Source of the DNA: Akkermansia sp.
GTDB lineage: Bacteria; Verrucomicrobiota; Verrucomicrobiia; Verrucomicrobiales; Akkermansiaceae
Length of the DNA: 11,608 nucleotides
Direction of reading: 5' to 3'
NCBI GenBank assembly: GCA_020047775.1
Contig: JAIFNK010000196.1
Coordinates: forward strand, 1 to 11,608
A program made the translations under genes and the position numbers. Below, in pieces: positions 1 through 7,487 of this stretch. The notes beneath the pieces are model-generated. The model made no database searches. It was not told the DNA's origin and was given only the letters and a program-made list of their open reading frames with translations. Position 1 is the stretch's first letter; the number at the start of each line of letters is the position of its first letter.

Positions 1-48
1 AGACTGCGCTGAATGATAAAAAACCTTTCTCCGACCGTATTCTGCAAG

Positions 49-801
49 ATGAACCGCTCATTGGCTTGCCTCCTTACCCTCATTCCCTCCCTCGTGATCG
101 CAGGGGAACCCATTCCACTCTTCAACGGCAAGGATCTTGATGGCTGGACCCTGGATGTGCCGGCGCGCGACAAACTGTCGGAAGCCAACGACGCCCCGAT
201 CAAGGATGGCATCATGACCTTCGACACCCGCAAGGGAGCCTGGTGGAATGCGACTCCGCCGAGCTTCATCGTCCGTGACGGCATGCTCGTGAGCCTCGGC
301 AAACCGCTCGGCCACCTGGTCACCGAGGCGGTCTATTCCAACTACAAGCTGGTGGTGGAATACCGTTTTTCGAAAGAACCCGGCAATTGCGGTGTGCTGG
401 TCCACGCCTCAACTCCACGCAAGCGCGGTGACATGTTTCCGCAGTCGATCGAGGTCCAGATGATGCATCAAGACGCCGGAGACTTCTGGTGCATCGTCGA
501 AAACATCGAGGTTCCCGAAATGGAAAAGCGCCGCCCGCGCACGGATCCGAATCAGGCATTTGGCGGTGGAGCCACCGACGCGCGCCGCATCGTCAATCTC
601 ACTGACGGCTCCGAAAAACCGCTCGGCGAATGGAACACCATGGAGATTGTTTGCAAGGGCGATGAAGTCATCGTGCATGTCAATGGCACGCTGGTGAACC
701 ACGGCAGCAAAAGCACCGCCACTTCAGGCAAAATCGCCCTGCAAGCGGAGGGTGCCGAGGTTGAATTCCGCAAGGTGGAACTGACCGGGTTGGAGAAATG
801 A
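49..801 (+). CDS. Secreted DUF1080 (3-keto-disaccharide hydrolase-like) protein
   Basis: The protein has the DUF1080 hallmarks. The opening motif PLFNGKDLDGW follows directly after a signal peptide, with GNCGVLVHAS and QSIEVQMMHQD in the middle. Near the C-terminus it has GEWNTMEIVCKGDEVIVHVNG and finally GKIALQAEGAEVEFRKVEL. This family adopts a concanavalin-like jelly-roll fold; some members cleave 3-keto-glycosides, and many are secreted enzymes of Planctomycetes and Verrucomicrobia. I chose the ATG at 49 because it gives a classic signal peptide (MNRSLACLLTLIPSLVIAG, probable cleavage near VIA/GEP). An in-frame ATG at 13 adds 12 residues and cannot be excluded. No clear ribosome binding site precedes either start. 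At about 250 residues it is a single-domain member. The substrate is unknown. The stop TGA overlaps an ATG at 798. Confidence 0.85.
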   Translation: MNRSLACLLTLIPSLVIAGEPIPLFNGKDLDGWTLDVPARDKLSEANDAPIKDGIMTFDTRKGAWWNATPPSFIVRDGMLVSLGKPLGHLVTEAVYSNYKLVVEYRFSKEPGNCGVLVHASTPRKRGDMFPQSIEVQMMHQDAGDFWCIVENIEVPEMEKRRPRTDPNQAFGGGATDARRIVNLTDGSEKPLGEWNTMEIVCKGDEVIVHVNGTLVNHGSKSTATSGKIALQAEGAEVEFRKVELTGLEK

Positions 802-927
802 ATTCACGCTATATTCAATATTCAACATCCCGGACAAAAAATAGAATTTTCATTGAAAAACCCATAGTGCCCGAAGATCACCGACCACAAGCAGCAGTCT
901 TACTCGATCCCACAGGCATCCAGTGAA

Positions 928-1158
928 GTGTTTACGTTCTCGCAACTCAACACCTTGGAAAACACCGGCGATTCCACTTTCAAAGCGACAGGAACGATCT
1001 ACGCCACGGGATCAGGAGGCACACCCGATGTTCACGGACCCCCTGCCGCGTGGAAGAAGGCGGACGAGGACGTGAGTGTCGCCGGCAAATTCAGGGCCCT
1101 GATCAAAATGGAGGCCAGTCGGTATGTTCTGATCGAATATACCCTTGTCGAACGTTGA
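928..1158 (+). CDS. Unrecognised small ORF, possibly the 3' part of a broken gene
   Basis: The frame is open from 868 (after a TAG at 865-867) to a TGA at 1156-1158 and contains no ATG near its beginning; the nominal start is GTG at 928 without a ribosome binding site. The translation looks protein-like (FTFSQLNTLENTGDSTFKAT near the start, YVLIEYTLVER at the end), suggesting a beta-rich domain, but I do not recognise a family. A second short frame starts with the ATG at 798, overlapping the DUF1080 stop as ATGA, and ends at 926. The two frames overlap at 868-926, so this may be one gene broken by a frameshift, or a decayed remnant. Real translation is uncertain. Confidence 0.3.
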   Translation: MFTFSQLNTLENTGDSTFKATGTIYATGSGGTPDVHGPPAAWKKADEDVSVAGKFRALIKMEASRYVLIEYTLVER

Positions 1159-1173
1159 CGCATGGAAATCGAA

Positions 1174-1191
1174 CCGCGCTTTGCAGCGCGG
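1174..1191. terminator. Hairpin between convergent genes, likely bidirectional terminator
   Basis: CCGCGCT and AGCGCGG form a perfect 7-bp GC-rich stem around the tetraloop TTGC. It sits in the 42-bp gap between the plus-strand ORF ending at 1158 and the minus-strand gene ending at 1201. Only short T-rich stretches follow on each strand (AATCTTT on plus, TTCGATTT on minus), so intrinsic termination is probable but not certain. Confidence 0.5.
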
Positions 1192-1200
1192 CTGAATCTT

Positions 1201-1839
1201 TCACGCCACCGCTCTGGCGATGATCCACGCGTTGGCGGCCAAGACGATCCCGACGGTGCCGAGGCTTACCAAAACCCAGAAAAGAATGTTCTTCATTTTG
1301 AGGTTGCTGTTCATGAGACTGACCGACCCTGAGAACAGACCTAACTGAAAAAAGAGGTAGGACGTTTGAAAATAGCCGAGTGCGGGTGCCAGGCCCGCGA
1401 CTTTGCGTTCGAGTTCCTTCGTCCCGAGAATCAATCCAAGTTTGCCATCGATCTCCTGGACCCAGTTCTCTTTGCCCACCGCTTTCGAGCCGAGCGTCAT
1501 TTCCACCTTCTCCTTTTTGTAACGGGCGATATTCGCGTTCGTGCCCGTGATATTCCGCTCAAGAGTGTCCACCCTGTCTTTGGAAATCGTCCCGGAATCC
1601 ATCAGGGCCTTCAATAAATCCCGCTGCCCTTCCGCAAGACTCTGCTTGATGCCCTTGGCATTGTACCAGTCATGCATGTAGGCGATATTCTGCTCGGCCC
1701 CGGATTGGGCGGAGGAATATGTGCCGGCGACCCATCCGGTGACGGAAAAAACCGTCGCAATGAAGGCCATGGTTAGTCCCAGTTTCTTCTGGAAAGCATC
1801 TTCAAGCTTTTTTTGGGCGTCGAGGATCTCGTCGGTCAT
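1201..1839 (-). CDS. Three-helix membrane protein, DUF4337-like
   Basis: This 212-residue protein has one hydrophobic segment near the N-terminus (about residues 22-41). A charged, helical, probably coiled-coil region follows (about 50-150), then two more membrane segments (about 155-176 and 183-207). The layout, and the motif YMHDWYNAKGIKQ just after the first membrane helix, resemble DUF4337 proteins, whose function is unknown; the family assignment is from memory of that pattern and is tentative. The start at 1839 is supported by GAGAGG about 9-14 bases upstream. That sequence overlaps the stop codon of the preceding minus-strand gene, which ends 13 bp away, so the two genes are likely co-transcribed and may be translationally coupled. 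The long central helix facing one side of the membrane suggests a structural or scaffolding role, but no catalytic motif is visible. Confidence 0.65.
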   Translation of the reverse strand: MTDEILDAQKKLEDAFQKKLGLTMAFIATVFSVTGWVAGTYSSAQSGAEQNIAYMHDWYNAKGIKQSLAEGQRDLLKALMDSGTISKDRVDTLERNITGTNANIARYKKEKVEMTLGSKAVGKENWVQEIDGKLGLILGTKELERKVAGLAPALGYFQTSYLFFQLGLFSGSVSLMNSNLKMKNILFWVLVSLGTVGIVLAANAWIIARAVA

Positions 1840-1852
1840 AAAATGGATCCTC

Positions 1853-3073
1853 TCATTCTTCCTTCAATAGCCTGGAACCGGATATTTCGAGCGCGTTCTT
1901 GTCATCCGTTAGACGAAACGCCACGCGGACGGTGGCGTATGCATCGTCATCCTCGGATTTCGGCACTTGCAGCACCACATCGATCGAGCCGTTGCCATCG
2001 TTTTGGATCGCGGGCGCGGCGAGGGCTACTAACATTTCCTCCGCGTGGCGGCGGTAGCCGGGATGCTTGCTCGTTTTGAGAAATTTCTTCGCGTGCGCCT
2101 CGACGGCAGCGCCGATTCCCATCACGGAGTCAAGCTTGCCGTCAGTGATGCGTCCGATACAACAGGCTGCGTAATTCCATTTCTCGGTGTTGAGTTCGAT
2201 GAAAATGCGCGAGTCCGGCGACCACGCCATGATGCACTCGTAATGATTGTAATTCTGCCGCACGCCGAAGTGAACTCCGGTGGTCGTGCCTGCCATGCGG
2301 TGGGTTTTGAGATCGGCGATGAAATTGACCACGGCTTCTCCCTCAGGATGGATCCAATAGTCATCGCTTGAATCTTCGCCTTTATAGTCGGCCCAAACGA
2401 AGTCCTTCTTCGCGGGTGCCCAGGCAAGTGCGTAGCGGCCATCGGGAGAGAGAGAGCCATTGACAAGTTTTGTCCGCTGCCACTCGGCGGGCGCATTCTT
2501 TGCAGGGTCATCCACCAGAAATTCGGGTTTTCTAGCAGACTCGGTGACCGCCACTGCTTTTTGATTGGCCGCGTCACTGTTGCGCTCGGCATCGGCGAGC
2601 TTGGTCAGGTCCAATTTCACCGACGGGTTCTTGGCCGGAAATTCCACAACAACACCGCCAGGAAATTCCGCCACGCGCCGGCTCTTCTGGATTACCTGGA
2701 AATCATCGAAATAACTGCGCTCTTCGGTGACACTGGCACCGCCACCTGCCGGACGAGTTGTGACTTTACGGAACAAAAAATACACGTCGCCCCCGTCATC
2801 CAACGAGAACTCGTCCACCGTATCGGACGCTACGCCATGGGTCTCCACGGCGACTTTCAACACGCCGCCGGTTTCCAACACCCATACCTGTTCGTGGACA
2901 CCGTCCTTTTCCCGCTCGTAGCGGAGACTGCCGGCGAGGCGCTGGTCGTCACGGGCGTAGCGGCGTGTGAGATCGGCCAGACTGGCGGAGCGGGCGGTGG
3001 CGGCGAGCATGACAGCAAGCAGCAAGGTCAAGAATGCGGACCTGGGGACGATTGGGATCAATGGGCGTTTCAT
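1853..3073 (-). CDS. Secreted protein of unknown function with beta-propeller-like repeats
   Basis: The first 30 residues form a signal peptide (hydrophobic stretch AFLTLLLAVMLAATARSA, likely cleaved before SLAD), so the 406-residue product is exported. Two short motifs, SLSPDGRYALAW (about 207-218) and WSPDSRIFIEL (about 284-294), have the SPDG/SPDS strand signature of WD40/TolB-type propeller blades. Too few are visible to claim a whole propeller. The C-terminal part holds a helical segment (about 320-355) and a final beta region rich in acidic residues. I recognise no enzyme motif. The gene lies 13 bp upstream of the three-helix membrane protein gene on the same strand, suggesting a shared envelope function. 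The start at 3073 has no evident Shine-Dalgarno sequence; it was chosen because it begins the signal peptide. Confidence 0.65.
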   Translation of the reverse strand: MKRPLIPIVPRSAFLTLLLAVMLAATARSASLADLTRRYARDDQRLAGSLRYEREKDGVHEQVWVLETGGVLKVAVETHGVASDTVDEFSLDDGGDVYFLFRKVTTRPAGGGASVTEERSYFDDFQVIQKSRRVAEFPGGVVVEFPAKNPSVKLDLTKLADAERNSDAANQKAVAVTESARKPEFLVDDPAKNAPAEWQRTKLVNGSLSPDGRYALAWAPAKKDFVWADYKGEDSSDDYWIHPEGEAVVNFIADLKTHRMAGTTTGVHFGVRQNYNHYECIMAWSPDSRIFIELNTEKWNYAACCIGRITDGKLDSVMGIGAAVEAHAKKFLKTSKHPGYRRHAEEMLVALAAPAIQNDGNGSIDVVLQVPKSEDDDAYATVRVAFRLTDDKNALEISGSRLLKEE

Positions 3074-3301
3074 ATGGATTCATGCGGTAAATCCATGACG
3101 ATCATCCAAGTTAGATTACAAAGTCCACAGATTGGCCGGAGCGTGTATTGATATAAAATCCTGTTGCATCCAACAAGCTCAATTTTGCACGAGGAAAATC
3201 GAAGGGATACCGACAGCGTCAGTTCCGGAAATCATTCAAGATCCCTTAATAGAGTCATTGCTCACGGATTAACCTATCTTCCAGGGAGGTGGGTTGGCCC
3301 A

Positions 3302-4153
3302 TCATGGATTTGTCCGTCCACGCCGGCGAAACAGCATCGGGGCGAGCACGAAGAGTGTGAGGACGGCGGCCATGGCGGAGGCGGCGGGGAGATTACGGTC
3401 GGAAAAATTCCGCTGGGCGATCTTGTTGCCGATCATCTGTCCATCGGTGCCGCCGACGAGGTCGGGGACGACGTAGGAGCCGAGCATGGGGATGAAGACG
3501 ATGACGAGGGCGGTGGTGATGCCCTTGCGGATGCCGGGGAGAAAGACCGACCAGAAGGCACGAAGCGCGCCGGCCCCGAGGTCGCGCGCGGCGTCTAGCA
3601 GACCAAAGTCGAATTTCTCCGCGGCGGAGTAAAGCGGCAGGATGGCGAAGGGCAGATAGGTGTAAACGCTGACGAGCAGGACGGCGCCGGAATTGAAGAG
3701 CAGGGATTCATTTTCGCCGAGCAGGTGGATGGAGCGGAGGAAACGGGCGAGTCCGCCTTCCGAGTGGAGGATCTGGTTCCAGGCGAAGACGCGGATGAGG
3801 AAATTCGTCCAGAATGGCACGATGACGAGCAACAGAAGCCGGGGCCGCCATTTGGCGCTGACCCGGGAGATATACCAGGCGGCAGGCAGGGCCAGCAGGA
3901 TGCAGATGGCGGTGGTGAGTGTGCTGATCCACAGCGTGCGCCAGAGCAGTAACACAATGCTTTTTTCGCCGAAGACCTTGAACTGGTCGAGCGTCCACCC
4001 GGCACCGATGCCGCCGGACGGATCGGTGGTGCGGAAGGCGAAGGTGAGGACCAGCAGGGTGGGCACCAGCACGAACATCGCCAGCCAGCCGAAGCTGGGA
4101 AGGGTGGCGAGGATTTCCTGGCGGGTCGTTTTCAAGATGGCTGGGGAATTCAA
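3302..4153 (-). CDS. potB: Spermidine/putrescine-type ABC transporter permease (PotB-like), isolated
   Basis: The 283-residue protein matches the PotB/PotH type of inner-membrane permease with about six hydrophobic segments. Family landmarks include LLLLVIVPFWTNFLIRVFAW (about 106-125), YLPFAILPLYSAAEKFD, the EAA loop that contacts the ATPase (DAARDLGAGALRAFWSVFLPG, about 187-207) and SYVVPDLVGGTDGQMIGNKI. Such permeases normally work with PotA (ATPase), PotC (second permease) and PotD (binding protein) to import polyamines or related cations. None of these is adjacent: downstream is 228 bp without a gene, and upstream is a divergent Uma2 gene. The start is uncertain. The frame contains no ATG before the first membrane helix; TTG codons at 4153 and 4138 are the candidates, and GGAAGG lies upstream at poor spacing. 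The substrate cannot be read from the permease alone. Confidence 0.82.
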   Translation of the reverse strand: MNSPAILKTTRQEILATLPSFGWLAMFVLVPTLLVLTFAFRTTDPSGGIGAGWTLDQFKVFGEKSIVLLLWRTLWISTLTTAICILLALPAAWYISRVSAKWRPRLLLLVIVPFWTNFLIRVFAWNQILHSEGGLARFLRSIHLLGENESLLFNSGAVLLVSVYTYLPFAILPLYSAAEKFDFGLLDAARDLGAGALRAFWSVFLPGIRKGITTALVIVFIPMLGSYVVPDLVGGTDGQMIGNKIAQRNFSDRNLPAASAMAAVLTLFVLAPMLFRRRGRTNP

Positions 4154-4224
4154 GACGGACCGGGGCGCGCTGGCGATGGTTTTCCTTCCTTGATCGCACC
4201 CTGCTTCCCCGGTAGTTCTTCTTT

Positions 4225-4794
4225 ATGAACGAAGGAAGTGCCGCCGTTAACCTGACTGGAACCATCACGGTCCAGGATTATCTCGATGGCGAAATGCGCT
4301 CGGAAGAGCGTCATGAATTCCGGGACGGCATCGTGACCGCCATGGCTGGAGCCAGTCGCCGGCATGAGCGGGTGTCGATGAACATGTCTTCCCGCATTTT
4401 CGAGCACCTCCGCGGCATGCCTTGCGAGGTTTTCAAATCCGACATGAAACTGCGGCTGGAGATCTACGGGCGGATGTTTTTCCTTTACCCGGATATCATG
4501 GTTTCTTGCGACCCGTTCGACGAAGACGCGCAATTCCTAACCGCTCCAACGCTGATCATCGAAGTGCTCTCGGAGAACGAAGTGCGCGACCGGGTGGAGA
4601 AATTCCTCATGTATCAGCGCATTCCTTCGCTGGAGGAATACGCCGTAGTCAGCCAATGGTCTGACCGGCCGGAAGTTACGGTGTTCCGTCGCGCCAGCGG
4701 GTGGGAGCCTGGTGAGACTCATACCTCCGGTGAGGTCACGTTTGAATCGATCGGGTTGACCGTGAGCGTTGAGAGTCTTTATCGCGCTGAATAA
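4225..4794 (+). CDS. Uma2 family (DUF820) PD-(D/E)XK endonuclease-like protein
   Basis: The 189-residue product has the Uma2/DUF820 pattern. The N-terminal part is EERHEFRDGIVTAMAGASRRH (about 27-47), followed by a strand containing YPDIMVSCDP (Asp90), then LIIEVLSE (Glu113). Next comes a helix start RDRVEKFLMYQRIPSLEEYAVV, with Lys126 in the place of the family's conserved lysine. Asp90, Glu113 and Lys126 would form the PD-(D/E)XK metal-binding core. Family length is typically 180-200 residues, so the protein is complete and the key residues are intact. The biological role of these proteins is not established; they are often multicopy in cyanobacteria, Chloroflexi and PVC bacteria. The start ATG at 4225 is preceded by a pyrimidine-rich stretch and no Shine-Dalgarno. 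The gene diverges from the permease gene (71-bp gap) and converges on fabV. Confidence 0.82.
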   Translation: MNEGSAAVNLTGTITVQDYLDGEMRSEERHEFRDGIVTAMAGASRRHERVSMNMSSRIFEHLRGMPCEVFKSDMKLRLEIYGRMFFLYPDIMVSCDPFDEDAQFLTAPTLIIEVLSENEVRDRVEKFLMYQRIPSLEEYAVVSQWSDRPEVTVFRRASGWEPGETHTSGEVTFESIGLTVSVESLYRAE

Positions 4795-4856
4795 ATTGTC
4801 TGTGGGCCAGCCGGTTAGAGCTTCGCCAGCAGATGACATGCCTGCTAGTGCGGGTT

Positions 4857-4874
4857 CTGGATTCCGCGATCCAG
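4857..4874 (-). terminator. Hairpin directly after the fabV stop codon
   Basis: CTGGAT and ATCCAG form a 6-bp stem around a 6-base loop, immediately downstream of the fabV TAA on the minus strand, in the 80-bp gap between convergent Uma2 and fabV. No T-run follows, so this is only a weak terminator candidate. Confidence 0.3.
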
Positions 4875-6068
4875 TTAGCTTTCCAGCGACGGGATGCCCA
4901 CGGCGGGGTCGGTGTCGGCGCCGTAATCCACGCCTTCGAGGCCGAAGCCGAAGAGGCGGAGGAAACTCGATTGATAGCCCGCGAAATCGCCGAGTTGTAG
5001 GAAGTTCTCGGTGTTCACTTCCGCCCAGCGCCCGGCGATGATGTCCTGGACCTGCGGGCTCATTTCCCAGTCATCCACACGGATGCGGCCCGCTTCGTCG
5101 GGTTGCGGGTTTCCATTATAAAGCCGGTCGCGGAGCATGCGGTCCATCTGCTCGATGGTGTCCTCGTGGGTGCCCTCGTCTTTCATCACCTTGTAGAGCA
5201 GGGAAATATAGAGCGGCACGACGGGGATGGCGGAACTGGCCTGGGTGACGAGCGCCTTGTTCACGGAGACCCAGGCCTTGCCGTGGAGCGGGGCGAGTTT
5301 TTCGTCGAGCGCGCGCTGCACCCGTTCGAGGTCTTCCTTGGCCTTGCCGATGGTGCCGTTTTTATAAATCGGCCAGGTCATGGATGGCCCGATGTAGGAG
5401 TAGGCGACGGTCTGGCACCCTTCGGCAAGCACACCGGCTTCGAGCAGCGCGTCGGTCCACAGCTCCCAATCCTGCCCGCCCATGACGGCGATGGTGTTGG
5501 CGACGTCATCGCCCTCGGCGGGCTCGATGGTGATCTCGTTGACGACGCCGGTGGTGGTGTTGAGATTCTTGTTAGTGTAACTCTGGCCCACGGGCTTGAG
5601 CACGGATTTGTAAACCTCGCCGGTCTTCGGGTCGGTGCGGCGCGGTGAGGCGAGGCTGTAGATGACGAGGTCCACCTGGCCGAGGTCCGCCTTGACCGCG
5701 TCGATGACTTCCTTTTTCACGGCGTCGGAAAAGGCGTCGCCATTGAAGGAGCGGGCGTAGAGACCGGCCTTGGCGGCTTCGAGCTCGAAGGCGCGGGTGT
5801 TATACCAACCGGCGGTGGCGGTGCTGTCCTCGGAACCGGCCCGCTCGAACGCGACGCCGATCGTGGCGGCATTCGCACCGAAGGCGGCGGCGATGCGCGA
5901 GGACAGGCCGTATCCGGTCGAGGACCCGATGACGAGCACGCGCTTCGGGCCGTTTGCGATGAGTCCGCGGCTTTTGACGATGGCGATTTGTTCCCCGACA
6001 TGCTTGGCGCAGCCTTCCGGGTGGGCGGTGGTGCAGATAAATCCGCGGATCTTCGGAGCAATGATCAT
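4875..6068 (-). CDS. fabV: Trans-2-enoyl-ACP (or -CoA) reductase, FabV type
   Basis: FabV performs the last, NAD(P)H-dependent step of the fatty-acid elongation cycle, reducing trans-2-enoyl-ACP in the cytoplasm. The 397-residue length matches the family. The N-terminal nucleotide-binding motif is GSSTGYGLSSRIAAAFG (48-64). The active-site pair of the family, Tyr-X8-Lys, is exact here as Tyr235 (in WPIYKNGTIGKAK) and Lys244. Residue 75 is Glu after the second strand (VAFERAG), the position linked to NADH preference in this family. FabV is a long-chain SDR relative, larger than FabI and known elsewhere for triclosan tolerance; that property is not tested here. The related Ter enzymes act on crotonyl-CoA, so ACP versus CoA preference cannot be settled from sequence. 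The ATG at 6068 is preceded by a pyrimidine run and no Shine-Dalgarno. The gene diverges from the DUF2752 gene across 145 bp. Confidence 0.95.
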   Translation of the reverse strand: MIIAPKIRGFICTTAHPEGCAKHVGEQIAIVKSRGLIANGPKRVLVIGSSTGYGLSSRIAAAFGANAATIGVAFERAGSEDSTATAGWYNTRAFELEAAKAGLYARSFNGDAFSDAVKKEVIDAVKADLGQVDLVIYSLASPRRTDPKTGEVYKSVLKPVGQSYTNKNLNTTTGVVNEITIEPAEGDDVANTIAVMGGQDWELWTDALLEAGVLAEGCQTVAYSYIGPSMTWPIYKNGTIGKAKEDLERVQRALDEKLAPLHGKAWVSVNKALVTQASSAIPVVPLYISLLYKVMKDEGTHEDTIEQMDRMLRDRLYNGNPQPDEAGRIRVDDWEMSPQVQDIIAGRWAEVNTENFLQLGDFAGYQSSFLRLFGFGLEGVDYGADTDPAVGIPSLES

Positions 6069-6213
6069 ATTGAGGGGGAGGGTATCGGCGCGAGACGGGG
6101 TGGCAACTGTTTTTGCGGCGGGCCACGAGAGGCGGCAGGGGAGCGTGGTGCTTGTGGCATCCTCGGATTTTCAGGGTGGCCAGCCTCCGGTCAAATGTTA
6201 CTCCTTCCCCGTC

Positions 6214-6687
6214 ATGCAGTGGTATTGCTCGAAAAACGGCGTGCGGCAGGGTCGGGCCCCCCGGTCGGGTGTCGGGATCCACCGCGATCGAGCCTGTTGG
6301 GTCTTGTGCGGAATCCTGGTTATGGGTGTCGCCGGCTTGTGGCTCCGACAAAACGGCGTCTCCCGGGTGCCATGGCTGCCAGCCTGCGTTTTCCATGAAA
6401 TCACCGGGCTCCACTGCGCCGGCTGTGGCATGACGAGAGCGGCCTACGCCCTGCTTCACGGGCGGCTGGGTGAGGCGTTTCGATTCAATCCGGTGGGCAT
6501 GGTCATCCTCCCCCTGGTGTTGGCCGGCGTAGGAATCGAGATCCTCGGCTGGGTCCGGGGCCGCCCACTGCCGTTTCGCCTGAGCGTCGGGAGAAACGGT
6601 GCATGGGCTTTGGCGGCCATTGTCATCGGTTTCTGGATCCTGCGGAATATCCCCGGCTGGCCGTACAACCTGCTCGCGCCGCCGTGA
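6214..6687 (+). CDS. DUF2752 small membrane protein
   Basis: The signature FHEITGLHCAGCGMTRAAYALLHGR (about 60-84), with the C-x2-C-G-M-T-R core (Cys68, Cys71) and an additional Cys58, followed by FRFNP (89-93), is diagnostic of DUF2752. Three hydrophobic segments are visible: about 28-46, 95-113 and 129-146. DUF2752 proteins are short integral membrane proteins of unknown function that are widespread in Bacteroidetes, Planctomycetes and Verrucomicrobia. The paired cysteines could bind metal or form a disulfide, but this is inference. I chose the ATG at 6214, which gives 157 residues; a long upstream extension of the same frame runs antisense through fabV and is almost certainly not coding. 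A later start would still keep all three helices. There is no Shine-Dalgarno; the leader is TCCTTCCCCGTC. Confidence 0.8.
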   Translation: MQWYCSKNGVRQGRAPRSGVGIHRDRACWVLCGILVMGVAGLWLRQNGVSRVPWLPACVFHEITGLHCAGCGMTRAAYALLHGRLGEAFRFNPVGMVILPLVLAGVGIEILGWVRGRPLPFRLSVGRNGAWALAAIVIGFWILRNIPGWPYNLLAPP

Positions 6688-6741
6688 CCCCACCGAAGAA
6701 GTGAGTCTTGCTGCGTGCGGATTCCGCGTCTATTTCCACTC

Positions 6742-7485
6742 ATGCCTTTGCTTCTCGGAGTCAACATCGACCACATCGCCACCCTGCGACAGGCCCGCTA
6801 CGCGAAAGAACCGGACGCGCCGAATGCCGAGCCCAGCCCGCTCGAAGCCGGCCACGACGCACTCGCCGGCGGTGCGGACTCGCTTACCATCCACGTCCGC
6901 GGCGACCGCCGCCACATGCAGGACGCCGATGCCTACCGCATCCGGGCCGGGGTAAAAGCACCCTTGAATCTCGAAATGGGCGTGACCGGGGAAATGGTCG
7001 GGCTCGCGCTGAAACTCAAACCGGAGTTTGTCTGCCTCGTGCCGGAAAACCGCATGGAAATCACCACCGAGGGCGGCTTGGACGTGCTGGCGGGTTTCGA
7101 AAAGATTTGTATGGTCATCGCCCGCCTGCAGGACGCCGGCATCCGCGTGAGCGTCTTCATCGACCCGGATCTGAAACAAGTCGAAGCTGCCGGCGAAGCC
7201 CGCGCCGACATGATCGAACTTCACACCGGAGCCTTCGCCAACGCCACCGGTGAGGCCGTGCAAATCGAGTTAGAGCGCCTCATCGCCGCCGCCAAGGCTG
7301 GCCATCCGGGTCTCCAGGTAAACGCCGGCCACGGCATCAACTACACGAACATCCAGCAAATCCTAACAATCCCCCATCTCGCCGAGCTCAACATCGGCCA
7401 CAGCATCATCGCCCGCTCCACCCGCATCGGCCTGACCGCCGCGGTGCGGGAAATGAAGGACCTGATGGCGAACTACTCCGCCTGA
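6742..7485 (+). CDS. pdxJ: Pyridoxine 5'-phosphate synthase
   Basis: PdxJ is a TIM-barrel enzyme that condenses 3-amino-1-hydroxyacetone phosphate with 1-deoxy-D-xylulose 5-phosphate, the final ring-forming step of DXP-dependent vitamin B6 synthesis. All family blocks are present. They are LLLGVNIDHIATLRQAR at the N-terminus, a phosphate/substrate block HVRGDRRHM (51-59), NLEMGVTGEM (Glu78) and LVPENRMEITTEGGLDV. The later blocks are FIDPD and IELHTGAFAN, then VNAGHGINYTN (His197) and ELNIGHSIIARS. The only visible departure is Gly where many homologues have Glu in HLREDRRH. The ATG at 6742 gives 247 residues, close to the usual 240-250; an upstream GTG at 6715 would add nine residues with no homology. 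acpS follows after 2 bp, the classic pdxJ-acpS pairing, so they are one transcript. Confidence 0.96.
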   Translation: MPLLLGVNIDHIATLRQARYAKEPDAPNAEPSPLEAGHDALAGGADSLTIHVRGDRRHMQDADAYRIRAGVKAPLNLEMGVTGEMVGLALKLKPEFVCLVPENRMEITTEGGLDVLAGFEKICMVIARLQDAGIRVSVFIDPDLKQVEAAGEARADMIELHTGAFANATGEAVQIELERLIAAAKAGHPGLQVNAGHGINYTNIQQILTIPHLAELNIGHSIIARSTRIGLTAAVREMKDLMANYSA

Positions 7486-7487
7486 CC

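Noticed and set aside
3074..3301. Possible promoter or small RNA between the permease and secreted-protein genes
   Set aside because: TATAAAAT- and TTG-like pieces occur but not at proper spacing on either strand, and no strong hairpin was seen.
4795..4874. tRNA-like sequence (GGTTAGAGCTTCGCC) between Uma2 and fabV
   Set aside because: No acceptor stem or anticodon arm can be formed around it.
5770..6213. Upstream extension of the DUF2752 frame
   Set aside because: It runs antisense through fabV, whose protein is strongly conserved; the DUF2752 homology begins after 6214.
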